This document shows positions 1-6,882 of a DNA stretch of 6,882 bases, one piece after another. The notes beneath the pieces are model-generated. The model was not told the DNA's origin. It saw only the letters and a program-made list of their open reading frames with translations, and searched no databases. The translations under genes and the position numbers were made by a program. This stretch comes from an uncultured Eubacteriales bacterium (lineage in GTDB: Bacteria > Bacillota > Clostridia > Oscillospirales > QAMX01), in assembly GCA_900551265.1 (NCBI GenBank), contig URVL01000125.1, positions 1 to 6,882 of the forward strand, given 5' to 3'. Positions within the stretch are counted from its first letter, which is position 1, and each line of letters starts with the position of its first letter.

Positions 1-2574
1 CAGGGACGCTTCCGCCAGAACCTGCTTGGTAAGCGTGTCGACTACTCCGGCCGTAGCGTTATCGTTGTCGGCCCGGAATTGAAAATATACCAGTGCGGCC
101 TGCCGAAGGAGATGGCGCTGGAGCTCTTCAAGCCGTTTGTCATGAAAAAACTTGTGGACGACGGCATAGCAAACAATATCAAGAGCGCCAAAAAGATGGT
201 CGAACGTGCCCGTACGGAGGTTTGGGACGCGCTTGAGGACATCATCAGCGAGCATCCGGTCCTTTTGAACCGTGCGCCGACGCTGCACAGGCTTGGTATT
301 CAGGCGTTTGAGCCGGTACTGGTTGAGGGCCGCGCGATTAAGTTGCATCCGCTTGTCTGTACGGCGTTTAATGCAGACTTTGATGGCGATCAGATGGCAG
401 TGCATGTGCCGCTGTCCGCTGAAGCACAGGCCGAAGCCCGCATTCTGATGCTCTCGGCCAACAACCTCTTGAAGCCTGTTGACGGAAAACCGATTGCCGT
501 TCCGACGCAGGACATGATCCTGGGTTCTTATTACCTTACCTATGAGCGTGACGACGAACCCGGCACCGGCAAAGTGTTTGCGAGTCCGGACGAAGCGCTG
601 CTCGCCTACAGCGAGGGCGTGGTAGGCATTCATGCGCCGATCCGCGTGCGTGACAGCAGTGTGATCGACGGGAAAAAGGTGACAAAGATCATTGATGCGA
701 CCGTGGGCCGTCTGATTTTTAATCAGCCGATTCCGCAGGATCTCGGCTTTGTGGATCGTTCCACGCCGGAATCACAGATCGACCTGGAAGTGACTTTCAA
801 CGTCGGTAAAAAGCAGCTTGAGAAAATTATTAATAAATGCGTACAGATCCATGGCTTCGGCCGTACGGCCCAGCTGCTCGACGAAGTGAAGGCAATGGGC
901 TACAAGTACTCCACGCGCGGCGCCATTACGATTTCGGTTTCCGACATGGTGGTGCCTAAAGAGAAGAAAGCGTACATCACAGAGACCGAACAGCGTGTGG
1001 CGCAGATTGACCGCCGCTATCGCCGCGGGTTTATTACGGATGACGAACGCCGCCGTCTTGTCATAACAGAATGGGAAGAGACGACAAAGCGTGTAACCGA
1101 CGCGCTGAATCAGAGCATGGACCGCTTTAACCCGATTTACATGATGTCCGACTCCGGTGCGCGTGGTTCTACCAGTCAGATCCGTCAGCTTGCCGGTATG
1201 CGCGGCCTGCTTGCGGACACCTCCGGTAAGACCATTGAAATTCCGGTTAAGGCGAATTTCCGTGAGGGCCTGACCGTTTTGGAATTCTTTATTTCGTCGA
1301 GAGGCGCGAGAAAGGGTTCCGCCGATACCGCGCTGCGTACTGCGGACTCCGGTTATCTGACCCGCCGCCTGGTTGACGTATCTCAGGATGTCATCATCCG
1401 TGAGACGGACTGCGGCAGTACGGAGGGCATTGAAGTTTACGATATTATGCAGGGCAACGCGCTGATTGAGCCGCTCTACGACCGTCTTGTGGGACGTTAT
1501 CTGGTGGAGGATCTCTATGACGGGCAGGGGAATCTTTTGATGGATCACGACCACATGATGAGTGCAGAAGACGCGCAGCGCATTGTAGACGCAGGCATTG
1601 AGCGCGTTACGATCCGCAGTGTGCTTACCTGTAACTGCCGTCATGGCGTCTGCGCCAAATGTTACGGCGTGAACCTGGCAACCAGCGAGCCGGTATCCAT
1701 CGGCGAGTCTGTCGGCATTATTGCCGCGCAGTCCATCGGCGAGCCGGGCACGCAGCTCACCATGCGTACGTTCCATACCGGCGGTATCGCCGGCGGCGAT
1801 ATTACGCAGGGTCTTCCGCGTGTTGAGGAGCTCTTTGAGTCCCGCAAGCCCAAGCGTGTGGCAACGCTTACCGAGATCGGCGGCGTTGTCTCGATCGAGG
1901 AGATCCGGCGCGGCACGATGCGCAATGTGACCGTGACAAATCCCGAGACAGGGGATGCACGCTCTTATCAGATTCCGTTTGGTTCCACGCTGCGCGTACA
2001 GCCGGGCTCCATCGTACAGGCCGGCGAAGAATTGACCGAGGGCGCGCTGAACCCGCATGACGTGCTCCGTGTACGTGGCGTTGCGGCCGTCCATGCGTAC
2101 CTCATCCAGGAAGTGCAGAAGGTTTACCGTCAGCAGGGCGTTGATATCAATGATAAGCACATTGAGGTCGTCGTGCGTCAGATGATGCGCAAAGTGAAGG
2201 TAGAAGATGCCGGCGATACGGAGCTTCTGGTCGGCTCCATGGTCGATAAGGGAGAATTCCGTGAACAGAACGCGGCCATTGAAAAGCGTATTGCCGAGGG
2301 TGAAATCGGACTGCGCCAGGCCACCTGTTCCCCGGTCATGCTGGGTATTACGCGTTCGTCACTTGCCACTGACAGCTTCCTTTCCGCCGCGTCCTTCCAG
2401 GAGACAACGCGTGTTTTGACCGAAGCCGCCATTAAGAGCAAGGTGGACCCGCTGATCGGCCTGAAAGAGAATGTGATTATCGGCAAATTGATCCCCGCCG
2501 GGTCCGGAATGGACATTTATCACGAGGGATATACTGTTTATGAGCCGAATTCCGGCGAAGTTGCTGTTGACTAA
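1..2574 (+). CDS. rpoC: DNA-directed RNA polymerase subunit beta', C-terminal 857 residues (5' truncated by window edge)
   Basis: This is the large catalytic subunit of RNA polymerase. The reading frame is open from base 1 and begins at the switch-2 segment [18 protein letters not shown]. By ungapped alignment to E. coli beta' numbering about 334 N-terminal residues are missing. The NADFDGD motif at 370-390 supplies the three aspartates that bind the catalytic magnesium. The bridge helix region ([17 protein letters not shown]) lies near 1297-1383. The zinc-site cysteines are at 1411, 1630, 1651 and 1660, and the trigger loop ([11 protein letters not shown]) is at 1753-1785. The trigger loop runs straight into [15 protein letters not shown], so the large insertion found there in proteobacteria is absent, as is normal for Firmicutes. 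An additional cysteine at 1636 lies between the first two zinc ligands of the [13 protein letters not shown] segment. The frame ends in TAA. rpoB is expected just upstream of the window. Identification is essentially certain. Confidence 0.99.
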   Translation, partial: QGRFRQNLLGKRVDYSGRSVIVVGPELKIYQCGLPKEMALELFKPFVMKKLVDDGIANNIKSAKKMVERARTEVWDALEDIISEHPVLLNRAPTLHRLGIQAFEPVLVEGRAIKLHPLVCTAFNADFDGDQMAVHVPLSAEAQAEARILMLSANNLLKPVDGKPIAVPTQDMILGSYYLTYERDDEPGTGKVFASPDEALLAYSEGVVGIHAPIRVRDSSVIDGKKVTKIIDATVGRLIFNQPIPQDLGFVDRSTPESQIDLEVTFNVGKKQLEKIINKCVQIHGFGRTAQLLDEVKAMGYKYSTRGAITISVSDMVVPKEKKAYITETEQRVAQIDRRYRRGFITDDERRRLVITEWEETTKRVTDALNQSMDRFNPIYMMSDSGARGSTSQIRQLAGMRGLLADTSGKTIEIPVKANFREGLTVLEFFISSRGARKGSADTALRTADSGYLTRRLVDVSQDVIIRETDCGSTEGIEVYDIMQGNALIEPLYDRLVGRYLVEDLYDGQGNLLMDHDHMMSAEDAQRIVDAGIERVTIRSVLTCNCRHGVCAKCYGVNLATSEPVSIGESVGIIAAQSIGEPGTQLTMRTFHTGGIAGGDITQGLPRVEELFESRKPKRVATLTEIGGVVSIEEIRRGTMRNVTVTNPETGDARSYQIPFGSTLRVQPGSIVQAGEELTEGALNPHDVLRVRGVAAVHAYLIQEVQKVYRQQGVDINDKHIEVVVRQMMRKVKVEDAGDTELLVGSMVDKGEFREQNAAIEKRIAEGEIGLRQATCSPVMLGITRSSLATDSFLSAASFQETTRVLTEAAIKSKVDPLIGLKENVIIGKLIPAGSGMDIYHEGYTVYEPNSGEVAVD

Positions 2575-2595
2575 TTGACAAAACTATGTTATTAT
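2567..2595 (+). promoter_or_regulatory. Predicted sigma-A promoter for the ybxF-rpsL-rpsG-fusA unit
   Basis: TTGACT at 2567-2572 and TATTAT at 2590-2595 are separated by exactly 17 bp. A TGT directly before the -10 box (2587-2589) makes it an extended -10 promoter. The -35 box overlaps the last codons and stop of rpoC. A consensus TTGACA at 2575-2580 is also present, but only 9 bp from the -10 box, so it cannot act as its partner. Transcription would begin near 2601-2603. The site would let the str genes be transcribed independently of rpoBC. This is a prediction from sequence only. Confidence 0.65.
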
Positions 2596-2596
2596 G

Positions 2597-2638
2597 ACAG
2601 ACGGCGTTTAATGCGTGATCGTGCAAAACGCCGTCTGT
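2597..2638 (+). promoter_or_regulatory. 13-bp perfect stem-loop at the predicted start of the ybxF transcript
   Basis: ACAGACGGCGTTT at 2597-2609 is perfectly complementary to AAACGCCGTCTGT at 2626-2638. TGC at 2612-2614 can also pair with GCA at 2623-2625 after a two-base bulge. No T-tract follows directly: the only run is TTTT at 2645-2648, six bases past the stem. It is therefore not a canonical intrinsic terminator. Read-through RNA from rpoC would form the whole stem. RNA from the promoter just upstream would begin inside the 5' arm and keep about 8-9 bp, placing a hairpin at its extreme 5' end. It could be an mRNA 5' stabiliser, a processing site, a weak terminator or a DNA operator. 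The sequence alone does not decide. Confidence 0.6.
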
Positions 2639-2675
2639 AACGCGTTTTCACGGTACAGGGAGGCTCCGATTTGGA

Positions 2676-2915
2676 TTGGACGTGCTGAAAAAAGCCCGAA
2701 AAGTGATTGGCGTCAAACAGACGAAAAAAGCCGTAGAACGCGGCGAGGCCATTCGCGTCTTTCTTGCACGCGATGCGGAGGCTCGTTTGACCGGGCCGGT
2801 ACGGGCGCTGTGCGAGGCGTCCGGCGTGCCGCTTGTTGAAGTGGAGTCCATGCGCGCGTTGGGAAAGGCGTGCGGCATCGGCGTGGGAGCCGCTGTGGCG
2901 GCAGTTTTGCGGTAA
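2676..2915 (+). CDS. ybxF: L7Ae-family RNA-binding protein, YbxF/RplGB type
   Basis: This 79-residue protein belongs to the L7Ae/L30e/S12e/Gadd45 superfamily. Its closest match is the small protein encoded between rpoC and rpsL in Bacillus (YbxF, about 82 residues), which binds kink-turn RNA and associates with ribosomes. Supporting segments are VIGVKQTKKAVERGEA (residues 10-25), which covers the RNA-contacting loop, FLARDA (29-34), and the C-terminal ESMRALGKACGIGVGAA (57-73). TTG at 2676 is the best start: AGGGAGG at 2657-2663 precedes it with a longish 12-nt gap, the protein then begins in register with the family, and no ATG or GTG lies nearby upstream in frame. GTG at 2682 is an alternative but is 18 nt from the ribosome binding site. 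Arginine codons are mixed (CGC, CGG, CGT, CGA), unlike the CGT-biased ribosomal genes beside it, which suggests lower expression. Its RNA target is unknown. Confidence 0.93.
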   Translation: MDVLKKARKVIGVKQTKKAVERGEAIRVFLARDAEARLTGPVRALCEASGVPLVEVESMRALGKACGIGVGAAVAAVLR

Positions 2916-2930
2916 TTTGTTTACAGGAAA

Positions 2931-2962
2931 GCATATTTTGTTGGAAAACAGGAAAAATATGC
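2931..2962 (+). promoter_or_regulatory. Bulged stem-loop in the rpsL leader
   Basis: GCATATTTT at 2931-2939 pairs perfectly with AAAATATGC at 2954-2962. Inside it, GTT (2940-2942) pairs with AAC (2947-2949) around a GGAA loop, which fits the GNRA tetraloop pattern, leaving AGGA (2950-2953) as a four-base bulge on the 3' side. No T-tract follows, so it is not a terminator. It may be a leader structure in the rpsL mRNA. Function is inferred only from position. Confidence 0.45.
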
Positions 2963-2974
2963 GTGTGTTCTGTG

Positions 2975-3002
2975 CGAAATTTGCGGCTTTTGCCGCATTT
3001 CG
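2975..3002 (+). promoter_or_regulatory. GC-rich stem-loop upstream of the rpsL ribosome binding site
   Basis: TGCGGC at 2982-2987 pairs with GCCGCA at 2992-2997 around a TTTT loop. CGAAA at 2975-2979 pairs with TTTCG at 2998-3002 after a two-base bulge, giving 11 bp in all. The hairpin ends 16 nt before the Shine-Dalgarno sequence at 3019-3028. The downstream sequence (AAATATATTCC) is not a U-tract, so it does not look like a terminator. It could shape translation initiation of rpsL or block RNA decay. Confidence 0.45.
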
Positions 3003-3018
3003 AAATATATTCCGTTTC

Positions 3019-3028
3019 AAGGAGGTGA
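3019..3028 (+). promoter_or_regulatory. Full-length Shine-Dalgarno sequence of rpsL
   Basis: AAGGAGGTGA is a ten-base match to the anti-Shine-Dalgarno tail of 16S rRNA, four bases before the ATG at 3033. It is the longest such match in the window, fitting strong S12 expression, and it fixes the rpsL start. Confidence 0.85.
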
Positions 3029-3032
3029 AATC

Positions 3033-3461
3033 ATGCCAACCTTTAACCAGCTAGTCAGAAAAGGTAGAGAGACAGTCACCTATAAGTCCACCGCTCCGGC
3101 ACTCCAGAAGGGCCTGAATTCCAAGAAAATGGAGCAGACCGATCTGAGTTCCCCGCAAAAGCGTGGCGTTTGCACCGCTGTCCGTACTGCCACTCCGAAA
3201 AAGCCGAACTCCGCGCTGCGTAAGATTGCCCGTGTGCGTCTTTCCAACGGTATCGAAGTGACCGCCTATATCCCGGGCGTCGGCCATAACCTGCAGGAGC
3301 ACAGCGTCGTGATGATTCGCGGCGGCCGTGTAAAGGATCTGCCTGGTGTGCGTTACCACATCATTCGCGGTACGCTCGATACGCAGGGTGTTGCGGATCG
3401 TAAGCAGTCGCGTTCGCTGTATGGCGCAAAAAAGCCGAAGGCTACCGGCGCAAAGAAGTAA
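3033..3461 (+). CDS. rpsL: 30S ribosomal protein S12
   Basis: S12 (142 residues) sits at the decoding centre of the small subunit and helps monitor codon-anticodon pairing. The whole protein matches the family from [13 protein letters not shown] to a lysine-rich tail ([10 protein letters not shown]). Residues about 27-40 ([14 protein letters not shown]) are the insertion that distinguishes Gram-positive S12 from the shorter E. coli form, before the conserved PQKRGVCT. The streptomycin-relevant lysines are the usual ones: K56 in [11 protein letters not shown] and K101 in VKDLPGV (E. coli K42 and K87). This predicts no rpsL-type streptomycin resistance. D102 corresponds to the aspartate that RimO methylthiolates in other bacteria. 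The ATG is set by the strong ribosome binding site. It is the first gene of the classical str cluster and is followed by 124 bp before rpsG. Confidence 0.99.
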   Translation: MPTFNQLVRKGRETVTYKSTAPALQKGLNSKKMEQTDLSSPQKRGVCTAVRTATPKKPNSALRKIARVRLSNGIEVTAYIPGVGHNLQEHSVVMIRGGRVKDLPGVRYHIIRGTLDTQGVADRKQSRSLYGAKKPKATGAKK

Positions 3462-3472
3462 ATCTGGCATTT

Positions 3473-3547
3473 GCTTTGCAAAAAGCGTTGTTCCTTGAGA
3501 ACGTCAAACGCTTCAGCAGGGCGCAAACGAGAGCGGGCATGCTTTCG
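3473..3547 (+). promoter_or_regulatory. Cluster of stem-loops in the rpsL-rpsG intercistronic region (candidate S7 autoregulatory site)
   Basis: Three hairpins can be drawn in the 124-bp gap. GCTTT (3473-3477) pairs with AAAGC (3482-3486) around a GCAA tetraloop. AAGCGTT (3483-3489) pairs with AACGCTT (3507-3513), with an inner GTTC/GAAC helix (3490-3493 with 3499-3502) and a four-base 3' bulge GTCA. CGAGAGC (3528-3534) pairs with GCTTTCG (3541-3547) with one G-U pair and a six-base loop. The first two overlap at 3483-3486 and cannot coexist. In E. coli, S7 represses its own translation by binding this intercistronic region. Using the same logic here is inference from position, and no sequence match to the E. 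coli site is claimed. Confidence 0.4.
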
Positions 3548-3570
3548 AGTACCTATGAAATCATACTGTG

Positions 3571-3577
3571 AAGGAGG
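3571..3577 (+). promoter_or_regulatory. Ribosome binding site that fixes the rpsG start
   Basis: AAGGAGG ends eight bases before the GTG at 3586. An in-frame GTG at 3568 lies upstream of this site and would itself contain the ribosome binding site, so it is rejected as a start. Confidence 0.85.
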
Positions 3578-3585
3578 GAAGCAAA

Positions 3586-4056
3586 GTGCCCAGAAGAGGA
3601 TTTGTTCCGAAGAGAGATGTTCTTCCCGACCCGTTGTACAATTCAAAGCTGGTGACAAAGCTTGTCAACAATATCATGTACGACGGAAAGAAGAGCACCG
3701 CACAGAAAATAGTCTATGGAGCATTTGACATTGTCAAGGAAAAGACTGGGAAGGAACCCCTTGAAGTCTTTACCACTGCCATGGATAATATTATGCCTGT
3801 TTTGGAGATTAAGGCCCGCCGTGTCGGCGGCGCCACCTATCAGGTGCCGATTGAGGTTCGTGCCGAGCGCCGTCAGACCCTGGGTCTGCGTTGGCTCACG
3901 CAGTACGCACGCACGAGAAACGAAAGAACCATGAAGGAACGTCTTGCGGGCGAGATTCTTGATGCAGTCAATAATCTCGGCAACGCTGTGAAAAAGCGTG
4001 AGGATACGCACAAAATGGCCGAGGCCAACAAGGCGTTTGCACACTTCAGATGGTAA
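3586..4056 (+). CDS. rpsG: 30S ribosomal protein S7
   Basis: S7 (156 residues) binds the 3' major domain of 16S rRNA, nucleates assembly of the small-subunit head and lies near the E site and mRNA exit channel. The start is GTG, giving [16 protein letters not shown], the standard S7 N-terminus. The length equals the usual Firmicute length. Conserved features are the helix [18 protein letters not shown] (residues 22-39), the beta-hairpin [12 protein letters not shown] (80-91), the segment [13 protein letters not shown] (101-113) and the C-terminus [17 protein letters not shown] starts reduce initiation somewhat and may help balance S7 against S12. The last codons and the stop lie inside a hairpin (see 4044-4078). 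No residue looks abnormal. Confidence 0.99.
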   Translation: MPRRGFVPKRDVLPDPLYNSKLVTKLVNNIMYDGKKSTAQKIVYGAFDIVKEKTGKEPLEVFTTAMDNIMPVLEIKARRVGGATYQVPIEVRAERRQTLGLRWLTQYARTRNERTMKERLAGEILDAVNNLGNAVKKREDTHKMAEANKAFAHFRW

Positions 4057-4078
4057 TCTGAAGATTCAGATATTTTTT
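4044..4078 (+). terminator. Possible weak attenuator: nested alternative hairpins with T-tract at the rpsG-fusA junction
   Basis: TTCAGAT occurs at 4045-4051 and 4065-4071, with its complement ATCTGAA at 4056-4062 between them. The first option is an 8-bp hairpin CTTCAGAT/ATCTGAAG (4044-4063, GGTA loop) that holds the rpsG stop codon. The second is a 6-bp hairpin ATCTGA/TCAGAT (4056-4071, AGAT loop) followed by A and six Ts (4073-4078), resembling a weak intrinsic terminator. The two exclude each other. The stems are short and AT-rich, so strong termination before fusA is unlikely. Partial attenuation or 3'-end trimming is possible. Confidence 0.35.
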
Positions 4079-4080
4079 GA

Positions 4081-4096
4081 TTTAACCCAAGTTAAG
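4081..4096 (+). promoter_or_regulatory. Small hairpin directly before the fusA ribosome binding site
   Basis: TTAAC at 4082-4086 pairs with GTTAA at 4091-4095 around a CCAA loop, with a further T-G wobble pair outside. It ends two bases before the AAGGAG at 4099-4104 (six bases before ATG 4111). It leaves the ribosome binding site exposed. It is short and AT-rich and may be incidental. Confidence 0.3.
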
Positions 4097-4110
4097 CTAA
4101 GGAGAACATC

Positions 4111-6189
<2,079 letters not shown>

Positions 6190-6231
6190 TCCGTTTCAGG
6201 TAATTTTACAATGTTTTTCTACAAAACAGAC

Positions 6232-6260
6232 TTGCAAAAGGTTACGCATTTTACTATAAT
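6232..6260 (+). promoter_or_regulatory. Predicted sigma-A promoter for tuf
   Basis: TTGCAA at 6232-6237 and a perfect TATAAT at 6255-6260 are 17 bp apart. The start would fall near the A at 6267, giving a leader of about 53 nt. The whole 6190-6319 gap is markedly AT-rich beside the GC-richer genes. A dedicated promoter would raise EF-Tu above the level of the upstream genes, which fits its known abundance. This is the clearest promoter in the window. Confidence 0.85.
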
Positions 6261-6286
6261 ATTTTTACACGATATTTTAGCGACAC

Positions 6287-6312
6287 ATTAATCGAAAGGA
6301 TTAATAAGGAGG
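6287..6312 (+). promoter_or_regulatory. tuf leader hairpin abutting the ribosome binding site
   Basis: ATTAATC at 6287-6293 pairs perfectly with GATTAAT at 6299-6305 around a five-base GAAAG loop. The AAGGAGG ribosome binding site begins at the next base (6306-6312) and is seven bases before the ATG at 6320. The ribosome binding site itself stays unpaired, so the helix may hold it open or shield the short leader from decay. Function is inferred. Confidence 0.5.
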
Positions 6313-6319
6313 ACTAAAA

Positions 6320-6882
6320 ATGGCTAAGGCTAAATTCGAAAGAACGAAACCGCATGTTAACATCGGTACCATCGGTCACGTTGACCATGGCAAGACCACC
6401 CTTACCGCTGCTATCACGAAGTACCTGTCTTTCCAGGGCAAGGCCCAGTATGAAGCTTATGACATGATCGATAAGGCTCCTGAAGAGAAGGCTCGTGGCA
6501 TTACGATCAACACTGCTCACGTCGAGTATGAGACCGACAAGCGCCACTACGCGCATGTCGACTGCCCCGGTCACGCCGACTATGTTAAGAACATGATCAC
6601 GGGCGCTGCGCAGATGGACGGCGCGATCGTGGTCGTGTCGGCTGCTGACGGCCCGATGCCGCAGACCCGCGAGCACATCCTGCTGTCCCGTCAGGTAGGC
6701 GTTCCCTACATCGTAGTATTCATGAACAAGTGCGACATGGTAGACGACGAGGAGCTGCTTGAGCTGGTAGACATGGAGATCCGTGAGCTGCTGAACGAGT
6801 ATGAGTTCCCGGGAGATGACACTCCGATCATCCAGGGTTCTGCTCTGAAAGCTCTGGAAGATCCGGCTGGCCCATGGGGAGA
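6320..6882 (+). CDS. tuf: Translation elongation factor Tu, N-terminal 187 residues (3' truncated by window edge)
   Basis: EF-Tu carries aminoacyl-tRNA to the ribosomal A site as a GTP complex. The frame reads [27 protein letters not shown] and stays open to the last base, covering most of the GTP-binding domain, about half of the usual 395-400 residues. Visible motifs are GHVDHGKT (residues 19-26), RGITI (59-63, with T62 in switch I), DCPGHADY (81-88, with catalytic H85), NKCD (136-139) and SALKAL (174-179). All nucleotide-binding residues are present. The start is an ATG seven bases after AAGGAGG. It has its own promoter 60-90 bp upstream but could also be read through from fusA, since no terminator is visible between them. 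Whether a second tuf copy exists elsewhere cannot be judged. Confidence 0.99.
   Translation, partial: MAKAKFERTKPHVNIGTIGHVDHGKTTLTAAITKYLSFQGKAQYEAYDMIDKAPEEKARGITINTAHVEYETDKRHYAHVDCPGHADYVKNMITGAAQMDGAIVVVSAADGPMPQTREHILLSRQVGVPYIVVFMNKCDMVDDEELLELVDMEIRELLNEYEFPGDDTPIIQGSALKALEDPAGPWG

Noticed and set aside
772..2160. A 462-codon open frame on the minus strand opposite rpoC
   Set aside because: It lies wholly antisense to a certain, highly conserved gene, shows no recognisable domain, and is the kind of long shadow frame that biased codon use in a strongly expressed gene produces.
2575..2595. Consensus TTGACA at 2575-2580 as the -35 box of the ybxF promoter
   Set aside because: It is only 9 bp from TATTAT. 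TTGACT at 2567-2572 gives the correct 17-bp spacing.
2597..2648. rpoC intrinsic terminator
   Set aside because: The stem is strong, but the next T-run is only four bases and starts six bases after the stem, so a canonical terminator is not supported.
2592..3020. A 142-codon minus-strand frame covering ybxF and its flanking gaps
   Set aside because: It runs through the inverted repeat and both leader hairpins and is antisense to a recognised gene. I see no convincing ribosome binding site or domain.
2931..3513. Kink-turn motifs in the leader hairpins as targets of the neighbouring L7Ae-family protein
   Set aside because: The bulges (AGGA and GTCA) are not flanked by the tandem G-A and A-G pairs that define a kink-turn.
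3568..3585. Upstream in-frame GTG giving S7 six extra N-terminal residues
   Set aside because: The extra codons include the ribosome binding site itself, and the S7 family begins with MPRRG at 3586.
6205..6228. AT-rich hairpin TGTTTT/AAAACA after fusA as a terminator
   Set aside because: The stem is six weak pairs with no following T-tract.

Overview
The window is an ordinary housekeeping locus, the junction of the rpoBC and str operons. Every gene lies on the + strand, in the order rpoC (5' end missing), a small L7Ae-family RNA-binding protein (YbxF type), rpsL, rpsG, fusA, tuf (3' end missing). This is the Bacillus/Clostridium order. A Firmicute (Bacillota) is indicated by the L7Ae gene between rpoC and rpsL, the 142-residue S12 with the Gram-positive insertion, a beta' subunit with no insertion in its trigger loop, strong AGGAGG ribosome binding sites, and sigma-A-type promoters. 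The moderate GC content and the EF-G variant with [14 protein letters not shown] suggest class Clostridia, probably near Oscillospirales/Ruminococcaceae. That lower rank is inference from memory of protein families, not a search result.

Layout: 1-2574 holds the C-terminal 857 residues of RNA polymerase beta', including the active-site NADFDGD motif, bridge helix, zinc site and trigger loop. The gap 2575-2675 carries a good extended -10 promoter whose -35 box overlaps the rpoC stop, and a 13-bp perfect stem-loop that begins about where transcription should start. Positions 2676-2915 encode the L7Ae-like protein. The 117-bp gap 2916-3032 has two stem-loops and a full-length Shine-Dalgarno sequence before rpsL (3033-3461). 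The 124-bp gap 3462-3585 has a further set of stem-loops before rpsG (3586-4056), at the place where S7 autoregulation acts in E. coli. The rpsG stop codon sits inside a nested pair of mutually exclusive hairpins followed by a T-tract (4044-4078), just before fusA (4111-6189). The gap 6190-6319 carries a near-consensus promoter and a leader hairpin for tuf (6320 to the window end).

The genes jointly supply transcription (beta') and translation (S12 at the decoding centre, S7 in the small-subunit head, EF-G for translocation, EF-Tu for aminoacyl-tRNA delivery). I see no strong intrinsic terminator between any of them. Read-through from rpoC to tuf is therefore plausible, with internal promoters before ybxF and tuf allowing differential expression.

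I found no novel gene system, mobile element, CRISPR array, structural RNA gene or broken gene. Every stretch without a gene is shorter than 300 bases. What deserves a second look is the RNA structure in the intergenic gaps, chiefly the stem-loop at the ybxF start site, the rpsL-rpsG intercistronic structures and the switch-like triplet at the end of rpsG.
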